This document shows positions 44,301-52,050 of a stretch of DNA of 64,000 bases, piece after piece. The stretch is from Onchidella celtica. Lineage: Eukaryota > Mollusca > Gastropoda > Systellommatophora > Onchidiidae. Within the stretch, counting starts at the first letter, position 1. The number at the start of each line of letters is the position of its first letter. The stretch lies in contig OZ007581.1 in the NCBI GenBank assembly GCA_963931925.1, positions 16,858,450 through 16,922,449 on the forward strand, read 5' to 3'. The notes below the pieces were generated by a model, which saw only the letters and a list, made by a program, of their open reading frames with translations, was not told where the DNA came from and ran no database searches. The translations under genes were made by a program, and so were the position numbers.

Positions 44301-47300
44301 TGCCTGGGCTTAGATTTGACACTTATTCTTATGGAGCTGATATTTTTTTATTTGTTATCATGTTGCTGGAATGTGGGAGGCTTAGCTGTTGAGGGTTAAG
44401 TGTCAGACTGCCGGGGTGGCATTCCATCACTGCTCTATGATAGTGGCACATATCAGACTTATGCTAAATGGCAATTGACGGTTCATTGCGTTCCTGAGCA
44501 TGAGGGCTGTCAGATAATATTATAGATAAAGAAATGCGCCAAAAGGGAAATGTAATAATTCAATAGAATCATAATGGCATAAGTCACCACATGACAGGAA
44601 AAGGAACAGTTTTTTCTTAATATCACAAAAGTGTCAAAAATGACTTATCACCCCTTTACAATGAGAAGGTTATACATCCCCTTTTTGGCTGAACTGAATT
44701 GCACACCACACACTACTCGTAGAGGCCTTCTCCATTGTGGGTCAAAGTTTCAAGGGGATTCGATGTGTAATTTGTAGGTATTACTAAGAAGAAAAAAACT
44801 CCTATCTCTAAAAGCTATGGGCCAGATGAAAATTCAATCATGAAGTTCTCAAACATTGATGGAAGGGAGTTAGAGCCTTGTGCCTCAGTTATTCTAAGGG
44901 GACATTATGTCATAAATGTAGAGCCTTGACGATTTGGCATTTCAGAGATGACAGCAGATGAATATTGTTTTTATTCTTCCTACAGACATGACAGCCATTA
45001 TTGCTGGTGTTGTGGTAGCAGTGGTAGTCCTCATCATTATTGTCGTAGTTATCATCGTCATTGTGAGGAAAAAAAGGAGGAGAGGACAAACCTACAATGC
45101 GTATGTAAACTTTCTTTCCTTTCTTCTGTTTTCATGTCCCAGACCTGCCAACCGTCCCAGATTTTACAGGAAAATCCATTATTTAGTTAATTAAATGGGG
45201 GACAGGAATTAAGTATTGCAAGTATGCACGTTTTACTAACATACAGATTGTGCATTATGCAACATGTGAAATGTGCGACTGGGTTTAATGTTCATGTTCT
45301 CCTTTCTGCTGCAGTCATAACAAACAGTAGATATAGACAAGAATAAGATAGGACAGCGTCTTCCTTGGGACTTTAAAAAAAGTGGACACAGTGCTCTCTG
45401 GGCATGGCCGGGTCCATGGTTTGTGTGCAAAATGTGGCATATTGACCAATATCTTATAATGTTTTAAACTTGGTGGGTTAACCTCGTGAAGATGGTGGGT
45501 TGATAGACTTCTGAATTTTGTCGCTTTCCACCTTTGAAGCAAGTGAAAATATCTCTGAGGATGACCGTAAGTGAATATTCTGTAGACCAAATAGGCAAGT
45601 TACAATTTCTGCTTTACAAGTTCTGTGGGTGTTTTGTATGATAAGCTAATAACACTGTTTTGTTAATGCTACCATGACATTAAAAAAATAATAAAATTTA
45701 AAGTACTTAGTGAAAATAAAAGACAGGAAAATGTCAGTTTTTTTACAGCAGTTTAAGTTATAATTAGTAATTACAAAGTAGAGTGATAACTGAACACTTC
45801 TCAGTATTTTCTTTGGTCAACTTTGAAAATGGCGCAATTATTTATGTCAATGTGCATTAACCGTCAGGTAGTCATGATTGCAAAACGTCCTGGCTGTCCG
45901 ATCTTATTATATTTGTCATAACAAACCAAGAGTTGAGGTTTTTTCCTTATATTGCATGGTTATGCTCACATGAGGGGGTGTCCCTTATTAAAATGATCAT
46001 GTGGTTGGCAGGTCTACATAACTATATCCCCTGGTCTGTGTCCTGTCAGTATGCTCTTTTCACTCCTAGTTATCCCCTCTACCATCATTGTCATTCCAAC
46101 CCACACTTGCTTAGATTTCTTACTTGTCGCAATGTCCCACTGGTGATGTCCTTACGTGAACAGCTGTGATGATGTAGACGGAAGCAAAAAGTACATTAAG
46201 GACAGCTGTTCACCTAATGACATGACATGCATCAGAGTTTCGGTGTTTATGTAATGTTTTTTTGCCTGTCATTATTTCTTTCCTCTTTTGTCTGATCATC
46301 TTCTCAATGTTTTGTCTATCATACAGAGATGTAAGTTTGCCAATTTTAGTCAGTTTTCTGATTTTTGGGGCAAGGTTCCTGCACACCCCTGGAAAACCCC
46401 TGGAATTTTAAATTTTTATAAAAAAATAAACCTGGAAAACCCCTGGAAAAAGTGAATGACCCCTGGAATAGCCCTGAAATTTGCCCCGGATGAAAAAAAC
46501 AACAACAAAAAAAGCGGGAGAATCAGAGTTACCGTTTTTTTCTTCTCTTATTTTTCGACCTTTAAGTAGCCCTGGAATGTAACATTTTACCCCTGGAAAA
46601 CTCCTGGAAAAAATTCCTTAAAGAGGCGCAGGAATCCTGTTTGGGCTCAATGTTCCAGGTATCTTTGTTCAAATGTATATTGATCTGGTTCACTGCAGCT
46701 GTGTTCGGCAATAATTGTGTGTACTGGTAGTTCCCTTTTGGAATTGAATTTTATAACTTTTTACTGAAAGGCCACTTACGTTTCTGTATGTAATTGACCT
46801 CTGCTTCATTGACCCACAGCACAGGTCATGCTCTTGCCTAAAGTGGAAAAGAGAAGGGAAACAATTTTTAAACATCCTTTGTCTTGCATTATCCTCATCC
46901 TCGACCCATCCACTTATCCACCTTCCCATTTTGTTAAAACAAATAAAGGCATCACACCACCCATAGGTTCCTGTGACTCAATGTATGATAAAGAAATGGA
47001 AAAGAACGGTTGTAATTTTGGCAAAGCCCCACGGTAGAAACCAGCAATCAGAAAACATGACAAATAAGTTCTGAAAGAATGAAAATAAAAGAAAGCTTTC
47101 AATCACCACCAAGGGCCTGTGTATGGTGAAATGAAACAATAGTTGCGACAAAAAAATAGTCATGAAAATATCCAGAAACTGATGTAGAAACCTCGGAAGC
47201 ATTTTGAGTTCATTGAGTCTTTATAGATGTTCTCTTACCCATTTTGTCATAGTTCTCATCCAGTTGCCTGTATTGTTACCCTTTTTTCCCTGCTTCTTGT

Positions 47301-50300
47301 GCATTTGCTATAAGCATGTTGCAAGTGTGCTGATCACTAGTTTTTGAGTTTTTAAAATCGGACTAAAATATCAGAAGTTATGATTCTTTAAAGATTTCCG
47401 CAATAAGTAGGGCAACGTTACCTTGTAATATAAAATCCTGTCGTCTTTTAATTTTATGGTGACTTTAGTTTGTCCTTTGCACAGTGCAGCTTGTACTGAT
47501 CACAGCAGTTAGTTGATTTTGAAATTTATTAAAAGCTGCAAAAGTTATAACCCTGTACAGTTTTCCATAAAAGCAGGGTAATACATAATGTGTCTAGTAT
47601 TATATAGGATTATAATGCTGTGCAGTCTCTTTAATCTTTTGAGTACAATTCTGACTTAATAGTCGTATTCATCCTAAAATTGTCTTTCAGTGCACAATAT
47701 TTCAGGATCAGTAAATGTTTTACACATTTTTGAAAGCCAGACATTGCAGAATTTATTTAACAGGTTCCTGGAGTTTTCATGAGAAATGTAATTGAGTTCC
47801 TTGGATTCAAAAAGCCATAAACTTTATTATATACATAGAATATATCTGACTTTAAAAATTTAAAAAGCCATAAATTTTATTATGGACATGGAATATAGTT
47901 TGTTTTTTTTGTCCGACTTTAAAAATTCAAAAACTGGCATGCTTGAAATTGCATGGACTTTCACTCAGTGCAATAAAAAATATCTTTGTAATACCTTCGC
48001 CGTATGTCGTGGGTCTGATGGACCCAAGAGCAATTAAAAATGTTGTAATCATCTTATGTCTGGGAATTTTTTCTTGAAATTTCAGGGATTCCTCGGTGAC
48101 ATCATTGTCCATCTTCTCAGAGTTTTAAAATTTTAGAATATACAAGTGCATGCTCACCAATGCATATGCAGTTTTACTATTCCTACTGGTATGTCCTGGG
48201 GTCTTGCGGACATCATACATGTAAAGAGCATGTTATTTTGTAGGATTTTATTCTCATGTCCTTAGTGACGTTCTGGGGTATGAGATACATCACATTCCTA
48301 AAGAAGTATTTTCTTGTCATATCCCTACTCGTATAATTCGGGCTTTGACAGGCATCATACTTTTAAAGAGGTAATATTAATAATTTGTTCTTCATTCAAA
48401 AATGAGCCCATGCTAGTTTTTAATGACGTACGGCGAAGGTTAAACAATGGAAAAAGTGCTTTGGCCTTTGCTACATGTTGTTCAGGCATGATGTGTGTTG
48501 TATGTGATCATGGAAAAGGATGTCATTTACTTCTCAAACATTTGATGTTGGTAAATGACAGGACTCACAAGGTTAAAAAAAAAAAAAACCCCAAAAACCT
48601 GGCAATTAAGTCACATACGGCATTTGGCCGAAGCTACATTGACTGTTCCTATAGCTTACACTGGTGATGGGAAAAAAAAAAATTAAGTAGCACTCTTTGC
48701 TCCCACTGTCATTGATTATTGCTATGATCATTAGTAGTTAAGAGGAAATATAATTTTACAGAACAGCACAGAGTATTTACCTCCGACGTGTTTCATCCGA
48801 CAGAAAGGAGCACGAGAAGAAACGGGAAGATCAATTTGATTATGACAATGATGAGCGTCTTTTGCCTAATGACAGCCACTACGATAGACCAAACGTGGGC
48901 TCAGGAGACCGTCCTCCCATATATAAAGGTAGCGGCGGGCCTGGTCCGTATATGGTGTCAAACATATCTCAAGGTAAATGGTGTTTTCAGTGTGAAACTT
49001 ATTTTTGTCGTGGCATCAAGCAACTGCTCACCTGTGATTTAAAATGTTTAGAGATGAATAATACGTTGGGTATTTTCCATATTGTTATAATATATGTGGA
49101 TTTTTGCCTTTTCAGGAAAATGAGCATTGAAAGTTTGAAGAGTTGTGTAGAATCATGGTTTTTGTTCAATATGCTTCAAAGGCAAAACTTGCATAGAAAT
49201 GCCCATGACAAACACACCCATGTGACATGTACATAAAATTAGGAGTGAGAGAACCCGTTTCATGATAAAACCTGAAAATCCGCAAAATTTTGCATACAGC
49301 AATATTGAAAATAGCCCTTGAATGTTCCGTTCAAAAATTATTGTCGTGTGTGCGACAAAAGATTATCCATCGTTTAACCTATCATGAACCAGCACAAAGT
49401 ATGAAGGACCACATTTTTACTGGAAAACTCTGTTTTAATCCTCTTTTACTCTCCCTGGTTGATATTTTGATTGTACCTCGCGGGTCCTGTAAGGGCCAGA
49501 CTCTCAAATAGAAAAAAATGGCTAAATACTACTGCTTCGTACAGTTTTATGATAAACTGGGCCTGACAGACCCCATGAGTGCATAATAGGAATAAACCAA
49601 AGTGATGGTCAATCTTCACTTACTTTGGTAAAGAAATGGTATCCCCAGTAATTATGTTATAACATTTTAGGAGAACAGTCCCAATTACAGGAGAAAGAAA
49701 AAAACCCAGTTTTCTGCAAAATTATTGGGGGAAAAAAGTGTGATCTGGTCTGACAGATTCCTTATCTGAAACACATATTTAGTCATAAACATTTGAAATA
49801 CTAAAACTCTCCCTTTATCAGTAGCAAAAGAAAAATTCCTTTAAGTAATTTGTAAAAATATTAAGTTAAAAGATGTGTCCTCTGCAGTTGTGGGAATACA
49901 TTCGTGTGCTTTCATGATTTGGCTAGCGATATCCCTTTGTAAGGAATTTCATGATAACTGAAGCTTTTCAACAGCACCGAGCAGCTTATGCATGATGTTG
50001 TAAAATTTTGTAAGTGTTGAGTTGCAGTCTCTGCACAACACTGGACTTTTCTCACAGGAAAGAATTGTGGAGTTTATTGCATTTGAAGCCTTTGCAAAAT
50101 CTGTTGTATATAAAAACTGAGACCTTGTTGCACACAGTTGTGATGAAGTGATTTGCTAAGTTAGGAGCAAAATGCATGATAATATTTTAGCTATCTTGCT
50201 TAAGTCATGCAGAGTGGAAATTACACAAACACATAATGATATTGTCACTGTTCCCTAAGACTGTAGTATCTCAAAAATTCGAAAAATCAATTTTTACATT

Positions 50301-52050
50301 CAACTCTATATTCAAAGATGTATTGAATGGTCTTGGTTCTACTCTCTAGATTCCTAAGCTGAAAAATAACCAAAGAGCGAACTTTCAGTTAGTCGTCATA
50401 ACCAGACCAATCGTGCTAAAATAAACCAGTTTTTTTTTGCTTCTCCTGGAAGGTAGTCAAAACCAATTTACTACAGGTTTAGGGAACACTGATGATATGG
50501 CTATGTTACAGATGCTTTTTCAGATGTTGTGAGTTGCAGTAAATAATATTTCATGTTAAATTGGAACAGAGGTCATTGTTATGATAAGAATGTTGTTAGG
50601 GCGTGTAGTCTGATTACTCTAATCTGAAAAGATCATTGATTAAAAGAATAAGACAGAGGCAACTGAAATTTCTAGGACACATCTGTCGCCTCAGGAGTCT
50701 CAAACATCTAGCAGTCACAGGGAAGATCGAAGGCAGGAAAAGCAGGAGTAGACAGAGAAAGACTTTCACTGAGTCTTAATTCATGGACAACAAATCAACG
50801 TCACAACAACGACTCCTTCTTGAGGTTGGCTGATGACAGATCCGAGTGGAGAGCCTTGATCGCCAGTGTCTGTTCCAGATAGGGCAAATGATGATGATGA
50901 GTCTAATTACAAAGCCAAATAGAGAAAATACTGAATTATGCTCATAATTCAGCAATGGCTTATAAAGTGAAATACTACATGCCCATAATGACAGCCTTGT
51001 GGTAAACCTTGCCCAAGATTCAGAATGAATAAACAAGAGTTTTCTGGAAACTTTTAAGACTTGCTTCGTCAGCTTCCTCTGTTGGGACGAAAACTTTTTA
51101 GGGCTCAGATGCAGCGGATACGCAATATGTTTGCCCCCGGCCAAGCAGAGCAAATCATTTTGAAGCCTTTCTGTTTGACTCGTGCAGTGATGACCAGATC
51201 TTTTATGACCTGTAGGTGACTTCGGATGGCTGTAATTTTGCTAAACATTGCTTCTCAGACTTGCAATTCAGTGGTCTTTTGTAAAATTCATTTCACCATG
51301 CCATATTTTGTCATGTGTTATATCTGTTATTGAGTTATGACATGTACATATAGTAATATGTAAGATGTATGTATCATTGTATCACAGGTATAGAGCAAAA
51401 TTGTTGTATTTCCAGTGATATGATTTGGGGTTCATAATGGCAATACTGTAATAATGACAAACTGCTTCTTGCAAGTTTTTCGTTATTCCGCTATCTTTAA
51501 CCAGTTCCAAGTTGCAGAGAAGCAGTATTGTTGTATCTCCCTTAAAAATGAGATCATTGAGAGCAATATTGTGGTGTTTCCGAGTAAGCTCCCATTATTC
51601 GTAAACCTGGAGATACAACAATGATGCTCTATACCCACGGTAGGTGCTCTTAAAGACTGTGAAAATGAATTTCCCTCACGGGATAATAAACTGATTCTTA
51701 TCTTGTCCTACTATAGACCGATAAAAAATGAATGAATCATAAGGCTATAACGTATGAATTCTTTTGCAGAAAGCATAGATCCTCAAACAAAGAAGATCAA
51801 AGCACCGAAAGCCCACTCAGAGGACACGGACATCGTGAATGGTGATAACTCAGCCCCGGCCAAATCAGGAAAATTTTTCAAGCGAGGAGAGAAGAAGAAG
51901 GAAGGTGAAGACGGATCTCAACCACCAAAAGCTAAACCCAGAAGTATTTTCCTCACCCCTAGCATGGAAGAATTAGATAAAATTACGGCAGCAGTGGCGG
52001 GAGGGCCAGGCAGTGGAGCGCCAGGAAGTGGTGATGGCACACAAGTGTAA
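20314..52050 (+). CDS. Two-Ig-domain type I membrane protein, nine coding exons
   Basis: Join 20314-20374, 27410-27663, 34234-34330, 39988-40115, 41097-41169, 42305-42427, 44986-45100, 48762-48973, 51770-52050. Every junction is GT-AG and in frame; the sum is 1,344 nt (447 residues plus stop). Residues 1-21 are a signal peptide. Residues 22-137 are a V-like Ig fold with SWTRIKPG and NVNFEDSATYKA, where Ala replaces the usual F-strand Cys. Residues 138-245 are a C2-like Ig fold (Cys164, Trp179, Cys211). Residues 249-272 are a transmembrane helix, then RKKRRR. The 175-residue tail has several Tyr motifs (QSIYL, FDYDN, SHYDRP, PPIYKG) and ends GTQV, a class I PDZ-ligand pattern. Ig exons keep phase 1 boundaries. 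Likely an adhesion or immune-type receptor; a V-without-disulphide plus C2 pair recalls the CD2/SLAM layout, without implying orthology. I cannot name the gene. Confidence 0.85.
21555..22025 (-). repeat. Dispersed repeat S1, copy 2 (tRNA-like core)
   Basis: Second copy of the repeat at 13576-14045, same orientation, colinear with small indels and an extra CCTGAGTAAAAGCATTA block. The tRNA-like core is more decayed here (GGATTCCAACCCC). At the right edge CTGCGAATAAGATACAGATC pairs with the following TTATCCGCAG to form a hairpin. Confidence 0.75.
22267..22575 (+). mobile_element. Helitron-like 5' terminus (fragment)
   Basis: Starts TCTATTATTATAAAAGTGAA after an A, and continues with CTCCGTTAATAC, CACACGCTTCAAATTTTACA and ATGATCTACATACC, a wording I know from animal Helitron 5' ends. 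A hairpin ACCGTTC-ATA-GAACGGGT lies near 22545-22562 but no CTRR end follows it. No Rep/helicase is present. Family call is from memory of such termini. Confidence 0.5.
23357..23635. repeat. Tandem repeat, 40/51-bp units
   Basis: Just over six copies of a unit beginning TTCTTTCTCACCGCTTTGGA. Unit starts are spaced 40, 40, 51, 51, 40 and 40 bp; the two 51-bp units contain an extra GTTGTTGTTGG-type insert. Open frames in several phases arise because the unit lacks stops, not because of coding. A related GCGGTGTGAAAA / TTTTTACACCGC inverted pair and AAGCGGTGCAAAAGG lie at 23988-24042. Confidence 0.9.
24288..25837 (+). mobile_element. 5'-truncated CR1-type LINE (copy 1)
   Basis: Homology begins inside the RT region (FLLKKTTLDQN) and runs through a 3' UTR with GTTAAAGCGCCCAGAGCTTG and GGGCGCTATATAAATG to an ATT microsatellite tail at about 25817-25836. 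The endonuclease half and 5' UTR are missing, the usual result of incomplete reverse transcription. It lies in intron 1 of the Ig gene, sense orientation. Confidence 0.85.
24341..25678 (+). CDS. CR1-type LINE reverse transcriptase (partial)
   Basis: A 445-codon open frame from an ATG inside the RT domain; homologous sequence extends about 17 codons upstream to a stop. Motifs are LKNYRPVSNLPFLSKILEKV, FQSAYRSNHSTETAL, LLDLSAAFDTIDHEILLRRL, YGVPQGSVLGPILF and the catalytic YHFYADDTQLY. Downstream are CITEIKSWMNQNKLALNEDK, KVKNLGVYID, YCNSLLAGIS, LHWLPVEKRIMYKL and the C-terminal FLGPTIWNTLP. That order is characteristic of CR1/Rex1-related LINEs. The RT core looks undamaged, but without its endonuclease the copy is not autonomous. 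Confidence 0.9.
   Translation: MLKNYRPVSNLPFLSKILEKVILQQLMCHLRNNDLLEPFQSAYRSNHSTETALLRIMNDILVKADSGNITLLNLLDLSAAFDTIDHEILLRRLETSFGIRGVALKWVESYLSNRHQFVVTNKIRSFSYALQYGVPQGSVLGPILFTIYTIPLVHEIKKFNLQYHFYADDTQLYSSALPCDVDSLLQQAGNCITEIKSWMNQNKLALNEDKTEVILLGRERVLQEVDRTEMIIGTNSIEISKKVKNLGVYIDSNLSMSSQVSHLIRILYMEIWKIGKIRHLISTETAAVLVNSFVLSKLAYCNSLLAGISQKNIRKLQIAQNNAARLVLKKKKRDSALPLLQSLHWLPVEKRIMYKLSSICHKCVNNTAPSYLVDLTDYYVPSRQLRSSSDTTKLKVPKMNLSTVGEKSFSFLGPTIWNTLPKTTREINDIGSFKRHLKTHFFQTN
25987..26984. mobile_element. 1-kb DNA transposon with GGTACCCC ends, TA target site
   Basis: Left end GGTACCCCAAAGTGATTTTG and right end (complement) GGTACCCCAAACTGGACCGC, both followed by AAAGGGGC, giving imperfect inverted repeats of roughly 36 bp. 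TA flanks both sides (25985-25986 and 26985-26986), which could be the target duplication. No ORF of note inside; one internal CCCCTTTGTTATGAAGGGGG hairpin. Nonautonomous; superfamily not certain. Confidence 0.68.
27410..27663 (+). CDS. Ig membrane protein, exon 2 (V-like Ig domain, first part)
   Basis: Follows TTTTGTAG and ends CTGCAG|GTAAAA. Encodes residues 21-105, starting ARGTPVEVHP and including SWTRIKPGQ and FEKWGLQ. Enters in phase 1 and leaves in phase 0. Confidence 0.85.
28409..28902. repeat. Perfect 247-bp tandem duplication
   Basis: 28409-28655 and 28656-28902 appear identical over all 247 bases. Each copy also contains a 30-bp unit (TAGTAAAACCATATAAGCCA...) twice in tandem. The lack of any mismatch in noncoding sequence implies a very recent event or an assembly error. 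Confidence 0.9.
29917..30121 (+). mobile_element. tRNA-derived SINE S3, 5' half (interrupted by piggyBac)
   Basis: The tRNA-like head has A-box TGGTCAAGAGGC (29928-29939) and B-box GGTTCGAATTC (29971-29981). The body runs through AGGATGAAAAGCTCGGAGGG to TTAA, where the piggyBac begins. The other half resumes after 33838, and a second family member at 10142-10400 spans the same point uninterrupted. Confidence 0.8.
30122..33838 (+). mobile_element. piggyBac transposon inserted in a SINE
   Basis: A 3,717-bp element bounded by TTAA at 30118-30121 and 33839-33842. Terminal inverted repeats are CCCTTTCGTGTTT (left) and CCCCTTCCTGTTT (right, complement). A 16/17-bp subterminal inverted repeat lies at 30161-30177 and 33113-33129. 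The right copy sits about 700 bp from the tip against about 40 bp on the left, so the right arm has been expanded or carries a nested insert. It contains one spliced transposase gene with a frameshift. It lies in the sense orientation in intron 2 of the Ig gene. Confidence 0.88.
30441..32558 (+). pseudogene. piggyBac transposase, two exons, one frameshift (PGBD-like)
   Basis: Exon 1 (30441-30580) encodes an acidic N-terminus, MASNNLSDEEIEYESSEDEV, and splices at AAG|GTGAAG to ATATAG|C at 31000 in frame (REER-like junction into SFGDYDNWSRTSVPNF). The exon 2 frame ends at TGA 31178-31180, while the domain continues in the +1 frame (QQLCSWTNENAREVGP...) to 32558. One extra base near 31145-31150 explains it. 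Catalytic Asp motifs are all present: ISVDERMVKNKGR, LFVDNFYSS and MGGVDKSDQLLTKYNML. The C-terminus is a Cys-rich zinc-binding domain (NCKLCYDKL, YFCRTCNVFLCLHD). Apart from the shift the protein looks young. A sequencing error is possible. Confidence 0.85.
33839..34020 (+). mobile_element. tRNA-derived SINE S3, 3' half
   Basis: Continues the SINE from TTAA through CATACCTTGGCAACTAG, GGGCAAAATTAAATA, a (CA)n tract and ACACTAAGGCAATTTCCC. The complement matches 10142-10340 closely, including TTGCCTTAGTGTCA at the far end. Its 3' end falls about 215 bp before exon 3. Confidence 0.75.
34234..34330 (+). CDS. Ig membrane protein, exon 3 (V-like Ig domain, second part)
   Basis: Follows TTTTTCACAG and ends GTAGCAG|GTAAGT. 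Encodes INNVNFEDSATYKAVALKAS and a final strand, KVIQIDVA. DSATYKA is the Ig D-x-A/G-x-Y signature without the following Cys. Phase 0 in, phase 1 out. Confidence 0.85.
34962..35728. mobile_element. piggyBac-type MITE, copy A
   Basis: 767 bp flanked by TTAA (34958-34961, 35729-35732). Ends ACCTCACCCTGTGAGGGGC and, complement, CCCATACCCCGCGCGCTAC. It matches copy B (41204-41952) nearly base for base, with one extra short block. The first base is A where copy B has the expected C. No transposase; small frames are shared by both copies but carry no recognisable domain. Confidence 0.82.
35932..36434 (+). mobile_element. Short nonautonomous Helitron
   Basis: Begins TCTATATAGTTTGGTAACTC after an A and ends with hairpin ACCTGTTC-ATC-GAACGGGT, then ACTCAG and CTAG, followed by T. 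A 5' TC, a 3' hairpin six bases before CTRR, and insertion between A and T are the Helitron hallmarks. No terminal inverted repeats or target duplication, as expected. 503 bp, noncoding. Confidence 0.72.
37116..38524 (+). mobile_element. 5'-truncated CR1-type LINE (copy 2) with target-site duplication
   Basis: LINE homology runs from about 37146 to the ATT tail at about 38469-38490. Flanking 26-bp direct repeats at 37116-37141 and 38499-38524 agree at 23 positions and are read as the target duplication. Each repeat contains the palindrome AACGGGTA-n-TACCCGTT. The element is in intron 3 of the Ig gene, sense strand. Confidence 0.8.
37146..38255 (+). pseudogene. CR1-type reverse transcriptase, catalytic motif mutated
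   Basis: The open frame starts within RT (NTIDHAILLERLETTFGI) without an initiating ATG, as expected of a 5'-truncated copy. It runs through CAVPQGSVLGPILFVMYTQP and YHLYAGDSQIY to FNYFGPFVWNQIPL and the stop. The catalytic YADD is YAGD here, so the enzyme would be inactive even if full length. It is related to, but clearly diverged from, the copy at 24341-25678. No frameshift, so the truncation and point change are the only visible damage. Confidence 0.88.
39001..39225 (+). repeat. Dispersed repeat R4, copy 1
   Basis: About 220 bp matching 44432-44645 in the same orientation: TCAGACTTATGC, CTGAGCATGAGGGCTGTCAG, AAGAAATGCGCCA, GACAGGAAAA and TTTTTTCTTAATATC are shared. A further related segment (TTAATTATTTGCGCATTTTG plus AAATTTCAGAAAGAT) follows at 39338-39470 and again at 57674-57800. 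Origin unknown. Confidence 0.7.
39515..39545 (-). mobile_element. Possible Helitron 3' terminus (minus strand)
   Basis: Complement reads CCATTCA-TG-TGAATGG hairpin, GTTTCACG, CTAG, then T. This has the 3' Helitron layout but no matching 5' TC end was found, so it may be a remnant. Confidence 0.4.
39988..40115 (+). CDS. Ig membrane protein, exon 4 (C2-like Ig domain, first part)
   Basis: Follows CTTTCAG and ends TGGAAG|GTAATG. Encodes EPPQLESEKLSVTR, DQSVTFSCGHIADL and PPVDVVWK, giving the B-strand Cys164 and core Trp179. Phase 1 in, phase 0 out. Confidence 0.87.
40116..41096 (+). other. Ig membrane protein intron 4
   Basis: A 981-bp T-rich intron. Its first 470 bp repeat strings like TTCTGTGTTTTGTTCT, a low-complexity pyrimidine-rich pattern that opens long meaningless frames. 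Confidence 0.75.
41097..41169 (+). CDS. Ig membrane protein, exon 5 (C2-like Ig domain, middle)
   Basis: Follows TTTCCAG and ends GTGAAG|GTAAGC. Encodes ASNGSVLPSRYENGYIVLTL then PARE. It contains a possible N-glycosylation site at Asn183 (NGS). Phase 0 in, phase 1 out. Confidence 0.85.
41204..41952. mobile_element. piggyBac-type MITE, copy B
   Basis: 749 bp with perfect TTAA flanks (41200-41203, 41953-41956) and ends CCCTCACCCTGCGCGGGGC and, complement, CCCATACCCCGCGCGCTAC. Its left end lies 34 bp after the exon 5 splice donor. The TIRs differ from those of the 3.7-kb piggyBac in the same gene, so it was probably moved by another source. Confidence 0.85.
41960..42068 (+). repeat. Foldback-family arm F5, copy 1
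   Basis: Hairpin CCACAG-AAAAA-CTGTGG, then a body ending GGCAAAGCCCCGCGTAAGAA. The same wording, forward or reversed, occurs at 52240-52432, 60945-61015 and 61493-61625, and partly at 47000-47035. Confidence 0.65.
42305..42427 (+). CDS. Ig membrane protein, exon 6 (C2-like Ig domain, end, and stalk)
   Basis: Follows CGTCCCAG and ends CTGGAG|GTAGGT. Encodes ETGKMTCEINKTSPAVQC (F-strand Cys211, N-glycosylation site Asn214, extra Cys222) and a stalk, DKPKWEEGSIVLSSKASSG. Phase 1 at both ends. Confidence 0.87.
42556..44222. repeat. 36-bp minisatellite array in intron 6
   Basis: About 1.67 kb of units built on GCACTAAGATGTAAGCAGAA and a GGGGAGACAGA or GGGCGAGGCAGA half. The left part alternates two unit types; the right part has a higher-order block of about 462 bp seen twice (the variant ATGTTAGCAGAAAC at 43261 and 43723). 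Because 36 is a multiple of 3, two minus-strand frames stay open (341 and 181 codons), giving LCLAQTSVYILV and LPRPNFSLHLSA repeats. Both frames being open points to composition, not coding. Confidence 0.92.
44432..44645 (+). repeat. Dispersed repeat R4, copy 2
   Basis: Same family as 39001-39225, colinear, with numerous substitutions and small indels. Confidence 0.7.
44986..45100 (+). CDS. Ig membrane protein, exon 7 (transmembrane helix)
   Basis: Follows TTCCTACAG and ends AATGC|GTATGT. Encodes DMTAIIAGVVVAVVV, LIIIVVVIIVIV and the stop-transfer RKKRRRGQ, then TYNA. A 24-residue uninterrupted hydrophobic run. Phase 1 in, phase 2 out. Confidence 0.9.
45101..48761 (+). other. Ig membrane protein intron 7
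   Basis: A 3.7-kb intron with one hAT-type MITE (46371-46639) and an F5-like arm near 47000-47035. No other feature seen. Confidence 0.7.
46371..46639. mobile_element. hAT-type MITE
   Basis: Inverted ends CAAGGTTCCTGCACACC and, complement, CAGGATTCCTGCGCCTC. Internally CCCCTGGAAA recurs several times in both arms. Flanks TTTTGGGG and TTTGGGCT are only an approximate 8-bp duplication. 269 bp, noncoding. Ends are related to those at 61994-62325. Confidence 0.6.
48762..48973 (+). CDS. Ig membrane protein, exon 8 (cytoplasmic tail, Tyr-rich)
   Basis: Follows TTTTACAG and ends CTCAAG|GTAAAT. Encodes TAQSIYLRRVSSDRKEHEKK, EDQFDYDNDERLLPNDSHYD and PPIYKGSGGPGPYMVSNISQ. Five Tyr in acidic or Pro context suggest phosphorylation-dependent docking; that is inference. 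Phase 2 in, phase 1 out. Confidence 0.85.
50630..50902 (+). mobile_element. RTE-like LINE 3' fragment
   Basis: A decayed plus frame reads SLIKRIRQRQLKFLGHICRL, GKIEGRKSRSRQRKTFTESL and LADDRSEWRALIASVCSR before a stop. A GATGATGATGA tail follows at about 50888-50900. RQLKFLGH, GKIEGRK-RGRQR and DR-W are the RTE-type C-terminal landmarks. 5'-truncated. Confidence 0.72.
51658..51712 (+). repeat. LINE/SINE-like 3' end with TCTTAT tail
   Basis: GAAAATGAATTTCCCTCACG, GGATAATAAACTGATTCTTATC. A close match occurs at 55660-55715 and a looser one at 19135-19180. Confidence 0.6.
51770..52050 (+). CDS. Ig membrane protein, exon 9 (tail and stop)
   Basis: Follows CTTTTGCAG. Encodes SIDPQTKKIKAPKAHSEDTD, a basic patch GKFFKRGEKKKEGEDG, SIFLTPSMEELDKITAAV and a Gly-rich end closing GDGTQV, stop TAA at 52048-52050. 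The final T-x-V fits a class I PDZ ligand. Phase 1 in. Confidence 0.87.

Larger units (their letters stand above)
48974..51769 (+). other. Ig membrane protein intron 8
   Basis: A 2.8-kb intron with a LINE 3' fragment (50630-50902) and a (CTTAT)-type tail near 51658-51712. Nothing else recognisable. Confidence 0.7.
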
